Source: Branchiostoma belcheri
Lineage: Eukaryota > Chordata > Leptocardii > Amphioxiformes > Branchiostomatidae
Direction of reading: 5' to 3'
NCBI RefSeq assembly: GCF_001625305.1
Contig: NW_017804009.1
Coordinates: 791,461-855,460, forward strand
DNA length: 64,000 nucleotides
Part shown: positions 32,501 through 42,572 of the stretch, in pieces
Layout of the letters: every line of letters starts with the position of its first letter
Numbering within the stretch: the first letter of the stretch is position 1
Notes under the pieces: generated by a model
What the model saw: only the letters and a program-made list of their open reading frames with translations
Database searches by the model: none
Told to the model about the DNA's origin: nothing
Made by a program: the position numbers and the translations under genes

Positions 32501-35500
32501 ACAGCCTGGGCTGGGCTTCTTAGCTTCCTCCTGCCTGTAACTGTCGATTTAACCTGTTTATTAGCTCGTTTTGGCTGGCTGGCCTGTTTCAGCCAGTGTA
32601 CTCTGCCCTGGTTTGCTGGTTGGGAGGAGGGGGAAGGAGAGGACTCTGTCTCTTCACCACCACCGAAATCGAGGATCCGGACATGGGCAGTTTTCACCCG
32701 ACCGCTCAAGCTCGCCTGGTTGGACAACGTTCCCGGGCTTGTATCCTTTCCGGGACTGGGGAGCACTATCCCCTGAAGGGGTTTTGCGTCCTGTTCTCTT
32801 ACTGTTAGCTGCTTCGTGGCGTATTTCGCGGGCGATGGCGCCGGAAAATGCGTAGCGGAAATGGCCGTCTTCGGAAGGGGCCTCTTTCCCGGGGCTGGTT
32901 TTGGAACCACACTTATTCGAGTTTGCCTGTTAGGTTGAGTGGTGGGCACGGTTTGTGTATTAGTAGTAAAAATCGTGTTGCTTCTTGTTGTTGAAGAGAC
33001 CCCTTGCTGGCCAGGGGCTAACTGCAGCACTGTTCCACCGACCAGTGAGATGCAAGCCACGTTACTATTGGAGGAAGAGGGGATAGATGTGGGGTTGTTC
33101 TGTTGTATGACTGCCATCCCTCGCGGCACAGCGATGACTTGAGGCGGGGCCACTGTTGCTAAGGGCTGGGCCTGCAACAAGACTGGAACTGCAGAAGGGG
33201 AAAAATAGACAAAACACATGAAGTACAGGTACACACCTACACAAGCTTAAATTAAAACAATGTGGTACATGTACATTCAAACACTCAAGCAATTGTTGTG
33301 GTTCTGTAGATACTATTTTTGACCTAAAAGAAATGAAGCAGCTGTTACAATATCTTGAAAATAAGGTTTGTACTGTGTGAGTGGTTAACTAGTTGTTCAT
33401 CAATTTTTTGCCTTAATATCTGAATTTTCCTAAATTTAAGTAAAAAAATGACCAAGATCTTCAGCAATAATCCATGGAGGGGCACTACTTTTTAAGTTAC
33501 TGGATTATAAATAATGTAGTTCAATCCTTTTTAATCTGAAACTAAATTTTACAAATTTGGTTGATTTTGTATCAATAAAAATGTGTTCTTTTAGAAAATA
33601 ATACTGGCTTCTGTTCTTGATACTGCCTTTAAGTTAAGACGCCACCAATTTCTCTGTCCTTGATTTAATACAAGACTTTAGTGTATCTATATGCATTCCT
33701 ATATATATATACATTTGTACTTGAGTATCAGCTACGATGAAATCAAGAGATGCCAATCACCTGTAGTTGTAAGCTGTGCTGGCTGCTGTGACTGGATGTG
33801 CTGTACACCTGCAGCTGTGCTGTTCACCAGTACAGCTGTAGCTGTGCTGTTCACTACAGCTGGGGGACAGCACACAGACACTGTGGGGGGCTGTAACACC
33901 ACACTACCAACAGGTCTGGTTGTAGGTGCTGCAGTGCCAGAAAGTACAGTAGGTGGCGCTGTGGTACTACAGATGTTTTGCAGAGCAGTACTGTTTGGTT
34001 GTGTTGTGCTGCGTGTGTCTGTGTTCGCTTCGGCCGAGGTTGGCGGAAGTTGTTCTTCGGGCACGCCGATGTCGGACCAGTCTAAGGCATCAGAGAGGCT
34101 GATGGGAGTGTTGGACCTGTCCGCCCTGCGTTCTTGTGCGCCTTTTGGACCGCTGACTGGAGTCTCTGAAAATGTTGAAAAAAAAAACAATTACATGTGT
34201 AGCTGCTGCTTAGACAGCTGCAACTTAAAGTAGAAATTCAGGAAAACTTTTTGCAATTTTGAACCAACATGAAATTTGAGCTGATAACATACAAAAGCCA
34301 AATCAGAAAGAAAAGCCCAATGAGCAAAAAGCCCAATAAGAAAAGCCCAATGAGAAAAAGTACAATGAGAAAAAATCACAATGAGAAAAAAAGACCAATG
34401 AGAAAAAAAGGCCAATGAGAAAAAAGCACAATGAGAAAAAAGCCTAACAAGAAAAAAGTCCAATGAGAAAAAAATCACAATGAGAAAGAAATTAAAATCC
34501 TGATGACATTCTTGTTTTTCCCCAAAATTTCATTTCATCATATCATTCATAAACTTAATATTAATAATAATAAGATAAGCTCTTTTTGGTGCAGGATAAA
34601 AACAAGGTGTCATACCAATGTTTCCCAGCATGTCAAAAAGGTACAAGGTATCATACCAATGTTTCCCAGCATGTAAAAAAGGTACAAGGAAGGTACATTG
34701 TATCATATCAATGTGTCCCAGCATGTACAAGGTATCATACCAATGTTTTCCAGGATGTCAAAAGGGTACAAGGTATCATACCAATGTTTCCCAGCATGTC
34801 AAAAAGGTACAAGGTATCATACTAATGTTTCCCAGCATGTACAAGGTATCATACCAATGTTTCCCAGCATGTCAAAAATGTACTAGGTACCATACCAATG
34901 TTTCCCAGCATGTCAAAAAGGTCGCTGAACTCGTCCAGGATGTTGGAGATCTCCCCGGCGGGGAGGGGGAGGGGTCCCACCTCGGGCTCCCCGGGGGCAG
35001 GGGGTGCGGAGGGGGTGGCAGGGACAGAAACACTTTCTGTCTTGCTCGCTTCCTGTTTCTGTTCCTGTTCTTCACCTAATGTACAAACAAATGACAAGCA
35101 AAATACTCGACAATGTAAAAATGCAACAACAACAAAAAAGTGATGACAACTTCGAATCTGACAATTTCTGGCCCTCAACTGAGGCAACTTTCATGCACCT
35201 GAGTCTAGCATAACAGAAAACATTGAAAAAGAATGCGAATTACTTCCATATTATCAACAAGTAAGTCCGAAAGAAGCATATTCTACACTGAGCTAACATT
35301 AGAGAATATAAAGCCATAAACACTATGTACTGTAAGTCGCGATTTATTTGCGTTTTTTTGCTTCTGTACCACAAATTTATCATTACCGCAAAAAAATAAT
35401 TCGCCGACTTTCTTTCTTCTGCTTCTGCCACCACTGCAAACATAGTTCCACGAACATGTCCATTTTAAACTTTTGCTACCACAAATATAAAGTGACTTAC

Positions 35501-38500
35501 AGTACTTGACAACGTAAAATGCACAAGCCATGTACACAATATGGCACTTCTCTGCACCATAGCAGTATTCAAATAAACTTGAGTCTGTACCGTCTTGGCC
35601 AAAGTGGACTCTCCCGATAGTGTGTGCCAGTTTTTCTAACAGGTCGTCACTGTTCAGTAGGTACTCCACAGGCTTCTGTAGCTCTGGGACAGCCGTCAGA
35701 CGCTTTGGTGCAGCTCTACACACAGGGAAAAAAAATCATGTTTGAAGTTAAAACTTGTTCCAACAAAAGGAGTTGCTCTCACCTAGAGCTTTCGACCAGT
35801 CACGCTGGTCTTCTTCAGTAGACTTTAAAAACTTAGATAAAAGAAGATAAAATTTGCAGGGGTAAGATAAAATTTGTCCCCCAATAACTTAATAAGCAGG
35901 AAATGGTGCCTCATAGGGTTATGAGTTGAAACATTTTATTTTAGAATATCAGACCCCTACTGTGGTTATGCCTTTGGGACTCAATGCGTGGCTTGTGCCA
36001 CAAAAAAGTTGTTCTTTTGCACCTGACCCCTATGCTGTGAAAAAATTATTGTGGGAACCTTACTATGGTAACATGTGTAGGAAATTCTGCTACATCAACA
36101 GTAGCTGACAATGTGGAAAAAAATATTTATCGACGTCAATCCAAAATATAGACTGTATACTTTCTACACAAAGGCTAATACTGATTGATAGGAGTTTAAA
36201 GAACAAACCTTTTTCTTTTGGGGGACCTGGCATGCGAAAAGTCCTTCTCTGAACCTTCCTGATTCTGTAGGAAGTTCTTGACAGGAGTTGTCACAGGTGC
36301 TGCAGTTGCAGTTGTGACAGGCGCTGCGGTTGTCACAGGTGCTGCAGGTGTCACAGGTGCTGCAGGTGTCACAGGTGCTGCAGTTGTAACAGGTGCTGCA
36401 GTTGTAACAGGCACTGTGGAATGTAAATGCATAATGTACACTAGACTGTTTCACGCAGTCAATGGACCTACATGATTTGTATATAAAAGAACAACATGGA
36501 ACATTTTTGAGGCTTGCATAATTCACCTGCACAAGACGGTGTTTGCGCAGGTGCAGTTTGCACAGGTGCAGTAAGTCCTGCGCCAGGGGCAGATGTCACC
36601 AGCTGCTGCTGTCCATCTCTGTTTACCACCACTGTTGTCACAGGCGCAGATGTCACAGGTGCTCTGACTACAGCTGCAGCAGGTGCAGCCTGCACCTGTC
36701 CCCTCTGCAGGTGGTTCCTCCGCATGTTGGTCATCAGGTTGAAGGTGCGGTCTGGAAGGCAGAGTTTTATGAGGCAAAGACTGAATACAATTTTAAGACA
36801 ATGAACATTACAAAACACTGCATTTAAGAAAAGACCAGACTGTTTTCAACTGATGAAATTACAAGGAGCAACTTTCTTTCAAGTTTCCAGTTATACAATA
36901 GGATCAAACAGTAGGTCTTACGTGATTGGCTCCGCAGTAACTGTTATACAATAGGATCATACAGTAGGTCTTACGTGATTGGCTACGCAGTAACTGTTAT
37001 ACAATAGGATCATACAGTAGGTCTTACGTGATTGGCTACGCAGTAACTGTTATACAATAGGATCATACAGTAGGTCTTACGTGATTGGCTACGCAGTAAC
37101 TGTTATACAATAGGATCATACAGTAGGTCTTACGTGATTGGCTACGCAGTAACTGTTATACAATAGGATCAAACAGTAGGTCTTACGTGATTGGCTGGAG
37201 GATTGTTTTGGGTGTGAACTGCCATGGAAACTGGAAGACTGACCAGTTTGGGGGCCCTTATAATGCCTGAAATACAAAATGATAGAATTATTTGGCTAAC
37301 TTTCAACTGAAAGATGCAAAATGTTACACTGCCTGTCTACTTGCAAAAAAACGTGTAAGACATGAATATGAATGCCTATACATGTATTTTCAAATTGTAT
37401 TTTTTTTATCAATTAACAAAACGTCATATATTTATTGAGTATTGGGCAAAAAGCAAAATTTTCTTATATTATAACACCTTCTACTCAAAAATATACAATG
37501 AGTATAAAACACATTGACAAGATACATACAAGGTGGATAAAACCAAGATAAATTACAGGAGGATTTGCCCGTACAGTAAATGAAGTTTTGAACTACATCA
37601 AAAATATTACAGTTTTGTAGGTGTGAAAGTGATGTGGACACTCGAAGTAGTAAGGAACATACATGTAGGGAACTGTCATTGAGATGCTGTAGTTGGAGGA
37701 GATGATAACAGAGTACTTCAAATTGTACTCATCATCATCATTAGCTATCGGCATGTAACTGCCAGGACCATGTTTTTGACTCCTGCTCACCTGATCTGTG
37801 ACACAACAGTGTCCAGTTTCTTCCACAGCAGTCCCAGTACATTGTTTCCCTCCTGTAGTTCATCTGAAAACACATGTCATAATAACAAACTTATCAACAC
37901 TTCAACTATATTTCTGATCATGTATCCATCCACAGGGCACCCAGGTGTAGTGATGCATACCTAAACCCAATTTTAGGTTCAGGTCCAGATTCAAGTCCAG
38001 AGGTTTAGGTTCAGTTCCGGACTTGTAAGTTCGGACCTAAACCCATGTCATATACAAAATTGCATGTTGGCAACCTTGCAATGTTGTCTGGGTGAAACTT
38101 TGGCCACATAACATGGAGGCCGGTACTTGACGATGCCCGATGGCAATGTTTTCTTCATTTTGCAGCAAAGATTTTACAATCTACGGAAGGTTTTAGGTGG
38201 TTTGGAAAAAAAAGGGGTATGTGAAATGGTCTTTTATGGTAATAAGTCCGGACTCTGTTCTTGACTTTTAGTTTTTTTTGGACTTGAACCTAAACATCCT
38301 TACAAGTCCGGATCCAAGTCCAGTGAACCAGTATGCATCACTACCCAGGTGCAATGTGCAAATTGCACAGCATTCTCAAGATTTGCACCTAAAAATATTT
38401 TTGAATGTGCAACTCTGCACCTAGAAAACACTGACTGTATATCAATCATGTTTGCACTGCATATCTCTGTAGTTTGTACACTGTACATATAAAGGGAAAC

Positions 38501-40179
38501 TTGATATAAGAAAGGCGACTAACATTGATACATTGGTTAGCAAGACTGGCCATCATCACATGCAAAGTCAATGAGTAATATCAGTATCTTAATTCAGCAG
38601 AAGTCTTTATCTCTATGTATTGATGAGTAACTGGCAATTAAATACATGTACTTGCATTGTTCTTGTTTCGTCTCTTATTTTAATATATAACTCCTGTATG
38701 CTGTGGCAGGCTGTGTTGCACCGAAGGGCAGTTATACTGGATAAACCAGGCCATACAGATACAGAAACCTTTCCTGTTCCTACCTTGTGTCTTGATGGCA
38801 GCATACTCCTCCAAAATGCCCTTCAAGTCCTTTCCAAGAACAGGCTAGAATAAAGAATGTGATAGGGAGTGTGAGTAACAAAGGAATCTTTTTTCTTTCT
38901 ATTTTTATTAGACTTTGGCGATCTCTATGTAGTGATCCAACTTATACAATACAGTTTAACAAAGTAAAGATTGGTTGAGGACACTTTCATTATGAATTTA
39001 ATATTGGAAAACCAATTGTATAACGTTTCATCACTCAGGTGTAAGATCATGGAGCTAGAAAAGTTCAGCTCGAAAAATTTATGTCCCTTGCAGAGGTCCA
39101 CAAAAAAAAGAAAAGGGTCTGCATTTTTTTTCTAGGGTTGGCCAGGAAACACAACATTTTTTTGCTAGGACTAAACAAAACAACATGGGCTTAGTCCATG
39201 CATATTACCAAGGAGGTTGAAAATTAATTTAAAGCTCCTTGATATAACATAGAAGTCTTCTATGTTCGTCCTCACACCTGTATATACACCTGGTGTCCCT
39301 GAGCTGCCGTCTGTCTGATCTCTGCCAGGTGAGGACTCTCCTCCAGGAACACCTGTCGACTCCTCACCAAACCCTCCTCACACAGGTAACCTATTGTAAG
39401 GGAAAGTAAATATTATACACTATATAATAATAATAGTCAATTTTCTGGTCATTTCTCTTGCAATGGAAGTTTAATGATCCATACTCCATTGCAGCTAAGT
39501 GCCATTCAGGAAGCGGAGGTGCCAGAATATTACACCTTACTAATAATACTAGTGTGTCAAAAAGTTGTTTACATTTTTGTATTTTGTGGTGGCACCAAAA
39601 ACTGAGTGTGCCTGTTGTGGGCTGTTTTAGCGCCAACCATAAATTGAGATAATTGCACAGAAAAGTGAAAGTAAGTTTCTGTCACATGAACATTTTTTGT
39701 AGGAAACTTTTGTGCTTTGATACAGTTTTAAAAATTCCACAGAAATTGCAGGTTCCACAGAAATTAATAACTGGCAAGAATCAGCGACAATCTATAATTG
39801 GCCTATTTTTATATCAATTCCTTCTCTACCATCACAATGGCCTAAAAAATGCAGAAATTAAGATTACAAAGTTTGTCAACAAAACTTCTTGTGTTAACGC
39901 TATGTCACAAATGTCACTTTGGGGAGGGGCATAACAAAAAATATAATCTCCCTCAAAGCCTGCAAAAATTATGATGATTATCTACGACACATTCATGGAA
40001 GCAGAACGTGGATGGGCGATTTTTCAATAATAATTTATCATAATTCATAATCATGCATGTAAAACCATACCACCCACTAGCACCCCTCCCCCACCACTTC
40101 ACGATAAAAATATTTGCTAAATTTACTTGCAAACAAACTCACCAAGGACAAGCCTTGCGACATCAGATGGCAAAATCAT
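29549..40179 (-). CDS. NPAT: NPAT orthologue, histone gene transcription activator
   Basis: Fourteen phase-consistent exons: 40179-40143, 39390-39278, 38844-38784, 37863-37791, 37266-37187, 36751-36527, 36413-36209, 35715-35591, 35075-34896, 34165-33761, 33188-31749, 31147-30285, 30097-30068 and 29638-29549. They total 3927 nt, or 1308 residues (human about 1427). Residues 1-50 form a LisH motif beginning MILPSDVARLVLGYL, nearly identical to vertebrate NPAT. Then come LGKDLKGILEEYAAIKT, LLWKKLDTVVSQIR, and an acidic helix with LDEFSDLFDMLG, matching the NPAT DLFD segment. The large exon (31749-33188) is Ser/Thr/Pro-rich with a VPVLLQAQ...PRGMAVIQ stretch. The C-terminus FPANLDVDSFLSKIH matches the vertebrate FPAGMDVDKFLLSLH end. 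NPAT is a cyclin E/CDK2 substrate at histone locus bodies that drives S-phase histone transcription (family knowledge). Low-complexity coding repeats (PVTTAA) lie in 36209-36413. The internal, poorly conserved exon borders are the least certain part. Confidence 0.9.
31416..31545. mobile_element. Family D hairpin element in an NPAT intron
   Basis: ctccaagcagaggtttgggg at the left and aacccaaacctctgcttgg at the right. Confidence 0.75.
34280..34490. repeat. AT-rich minisatellite in an NPAT intron
   Basis: Units of about 18 bp (aatgagaaaaagcccaatg) repeated with variation; some units have cacaatg. The minus-strand frame FFSHWAFF is an artefact. Confidence 0.85.
34608..34920 (-). repeat. NPAT: Minisatellite made of an NPAT exon end plus its 5' splice site
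   Basis: On the minus strand each unit of about 41 bp reads like TTTGACATGCTGGGAAACAT followed by TG|gtatgataccttgtac, a copy of the end of exon 35075-34896 (DMLGNI) and its donor. Six junctions keep ATTG|gtatg, including the presumed real one at 34896; two are degenerate. Confidence 0.85.
35330..35508. mobile_element. Family L compact transposon (CTGTAAATC ends)
   Basis: TA-CTGTAAGTCGCG at the left and AAAGTGACTTACAG-TA at the right; TA on both sides fits Tc1/mariner-type duplication. Related: about 43857-44020, 47225-47430, 49993-50213 and the element interrupted at 54698. Confidence 0.65.
36220..36413 (-). repeat. NPAT: Coding minisatellite, 18-nt units (PVTTAA) in NPAT
   Basis: Tandem 18-nt units encode PVTTAA or PVTPAA, about six copies plus one with an insertion (PVTTATAA). 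The unit length is a multiple of three, so the NPAT frame is kept. Confidence 0.85.
36889..37196 (-). repeat. NPAT: 53-bp minisatellite carrying an NPAT 5' splice site
   Basis: Period exactly 53 bp; the donor motif CCAATCAC|gtaaga (minus strand) recurs with starts at plus positions 36916, 36969, 37022, 37075, 37128 and 37181. The last is the presumed real donor of exon 37266-37187. Each unit also has an acceptor-like ttgtataacag 19 nt before the donor. Confidence 0.9.
37948..38343. mobile_element. hAT-type non-autonomous transposon, copy 1 (396 bp)
   Basis: Ends TAGTGATGCATACC and GTATGCATCACTA; both flanks are cccaggtg (37940-37947 and 38344-38351), an exact 8-bp duplication. The body has repeated aagtccgga motifs. 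It lies in an NPAT intron. Confidence 0.9.
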
Positions 40180-40590
40180 GTCTCTCTGTCACTGCAGGTC
40201 ACTATCACGTACATCTAGACGGTGGTTACATGCTCCTAAACGGCACAAAACTCGCTAAAATTGTCACATTTTTCGCTCTGGAACTACAAAATCTACCAAG
40301 CCAAGCTGCAAGAGGCCAACATTATCCCGCCATACGAGGTTGACCTCAAGTAACCTGCCGCAAAACGGCAGGAAATGATTAATTACGACATTTTCTGTCT
40401 AAAAACGTATATTTTGTGCTTAGCAAAAATTAGCCAACAGTATAGAAGGTATAACCCTACGCTTTATATTAATTTTATAAATTTGGGACACAAATTTGTA
40501 TAATTTCATGTTTGGTTTGTGTTTTTAAGTGAGATTTTACGGCTTTTTATTCCGCGGGAGCATGACGTCATTTCCGGTTATGGCGGACAG
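40180..40590. promoter_or_regulatory. Probable shared bidirectional promoter of NPAT and ARIH2
   Basis: The NPAT start codon (minus) is at 40179 and the likely ARIH2 first exon (plus) lies around 40590-40686. Between them are a perfect CRE (TGACGTCA, 40563-40570), an adjoining ETS-type site (ATTTCCGG, 40570-40577), a YY1-like ATGGCGG (about 40580-40586), and an E2F-like GGCGGGATAA on the minus strand (about 40323-40332), 145 bp upstream of the NPAT ATG. No TATA box is evident. Head-to-head housekeeping genes with CRE/ETS/YY1 sites are a common bidirectional arrangement; the transcription starts are inferred. Confidence 0.55.
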
Positions 40591-40686
40591 GTAGCAGTGG
40601 GGGGAACACAACAGTTTCTCTGCGACGCAGTCAGTCGAAGTTACCGCTCCAAAACTCTCCTAAACTCCCACACAGTCTGCGAACAG
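40590..40686 (+). other. ARIH2: Candidate non-coding first exon of ARIH2
   Basis: Downstream of the ETS/YY1 cluster a strong donor (GCGAACAG|gtaacg) ends at 40686. The coding exon of ARIH2 begins at an acceptor (gaatgtag|GAATCAC) near 42559, 14 bp before its ATG, so a spliced 5' UTR exon is required and this is the best candidate. The 5' limit is approximate. Confidence 0.45.
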
Positions 40687-41162
40687 GTAACGGAACACTT
40701 TCTCCGGGTCTAGGAGGTGGCGTCGACGGGAATTCCGTCTTATTTTGGTGGTTGTTTGGCTGTGAAAAAGTATTTTGATTTCTGCGAGTCATTGCACCAT
40801 GAATTTTTTTTGGCACTCGCTCTATGACATACTCGCACGAGCTATGATGTGATCTCTGCACCAAAATATTTTTTGCCGTCTTGCCAAGAGTTTTGCCCAC
40901 ATAATTTTCTCGGTCGCTTCTTGCTTCATTGCCAGGTGTGGACTATATTTCTGATTTCATTGTAAAGCAACGACTTCCCTGCATGCGAGTTCAGTACGAC
41001 GTTTTAAATTTTTAACGGAAAATAATATACGATGTAGTTTAGTTTGTTACGCTATAATTTATAAACTGATTATGTTGGTGTTCAAGGCCTTGACTCTTGG
41101 TCTGTACGTCAGAAAGATTTAGAAGATTGGTGGATAACATGTTTTTCCTTGATCCGTGAGTC

Positions 41163-41219
41163 ACTGTGCTCATACTACTACTAGGAGGATAATCCTCCTA
41201 GTAGTAGTATGAGCACAGT
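41163..41219. repeat. Perfect 28-bp palindrome with one-base centre
   Basis: Arms 41163-41190 and 41192-41219 (actgtgctcatactactact ... agtagtagtatgagcacagt) around an A at 41191. Confidence 0.9.
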
Positions 41220-41499
41220 TCAGAAAACGGGAACTAAAAGAAATTAGTTTCCATGCAAATTTTTCCTCTGACTGTCACTTGTACTGACTTCCCAGTTTGC
41301 CAAAATGCAGTTTTGCTGGTAATATTTATCATGCTTGTGACTGAGTGTATGCTTGTAATTTGGTTTTTGTTTTTTACTATTTCAGTGAGTCCTTTGGACT
41401 GTATAAATTTTGTTTCATCAAATTATTTAATGAATAGAATCCATGTACTAGCTATAGCTATAGTACACTGATTTAGATACATGGATTTTCTTCTTTTGC

Positions 41500-41700
41500 A
41501 AACTGCTCCAAAACAAACCGAGCTGCCATCTTGGATATACTTGTTAGCGCCATCAGGAACATTCGGTACCGTTCCATTTGTAGCACGATTACCAAAGCGC
41601 GAGCGACCATAACCGAAAGCCCTCCGATCATGACCGGAAAGGCTACCAAACGTTCCTGTGTATATCCAAGATGGCGGCTCGGTTTGTTTTGGAGGTTCCA
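41500..41700. mobile_element. Foldback element with YY1-like ends
   Basis: caaaacaaaccgagctgcca at the left and tggcggctcggtttgttttg at the right; internal gatcatgaccggaaa. It lies in the first ARIH2 intron. Confidence 0.7.
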
Positions 41701-42294
41701 ATGGTGCTAGAGTAAAAAAGGTCACGCTGTGGGCGGTTTAGGGGAATCTGAACATCACGAACCCGGGCAATTGTGAGGAAAGACTTCTGGGAAGCTCGGG
41801 TCACTAAAAAACATGGCGAAAGCGGAACATCGTGCAGCCAACAAGAAATATGCAGTTTTGCCAATGGAGCTTTCCACGACTCTTGCTGAGGGGGCTTATT
41901 AAATAAGCCCAATTTCAATGTCTGTCAGACATACATGCATCTTTCCCACACTCAGCTTCTGACTGGAGGTTTTTGTCCTCTAGCTTCCACCGGGCGATGC
42001 AGCAGCCATGTTGGCGACAGATGAATAATGGAGGAAAATCGCTGTCGGGCGCTCTGATTGGCTGGCACTCTGACAGTTTGGTCACAGGTCAAAACTCTGG
42101 GTTTCCAAACTTCGGAGGGGAGCTTTTCGACATCCACTAAGTTAAAACTTGAGTTGAACCTGAAGTTTTAAACTTGAAACCCCTAAAGGCTCAAGAGGCC
42201 ACGGAGGCTAGCATTCCTGTGTGTCAACAACAAATTTTTTCTTGCTGCCACACCGGGACTCCGAGAGTGGTGAAATAGCCACAGTGATGTAACA

Positions 42295-42425
42295 GTTGGG
42301 GGTTTATAGGCGCTACCAACTGACCCGGCTGATGGGTCTAGACCTTTTAGCCGAATCAGTAGGAGCGTCGGATTTGAAACTGGTGCTGGGGACATTGTGG
42401 GTTCGAACCCCTACCCGGGACCAGT
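42295..42425 (+). mobile_element. tRNA-derived SINE fragment
   Basis: ccgaatcagtaggagcgtcgg (A-box region) and gtgggttcgaacccctac (B-box); a tRNA-like fold is not complete and the sequence goes on beyond it. Confidence 0.5.
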
Positions 42426-42572
42426 TTTTTATCTGTTTCTACTCGCTCCTCCTGTTTCTTACAGCGATATTGATGTGAAAATGCCTCTGCAAAATGCAGA
42501 CTGCAGATGGGTATTTCTAGTATTTCTAACACTTTCATGTACATTTATGTGAATGTAGGAATCACAGAGAAG

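Noticed and set aside
30289..34233. Plus-strand frames opposite NPAT exons
   Set aside because: They are shadows of the minus-strand Ser/Thr/Pro-rich exons, with no splice or homology support.
36889..37196. Regular 53-bp array as a CRISPR
   Set aside because: The whole unit is repeated with no unique spacers, the genome is eukaryotic, and the array coincides with an NPAT splice site.
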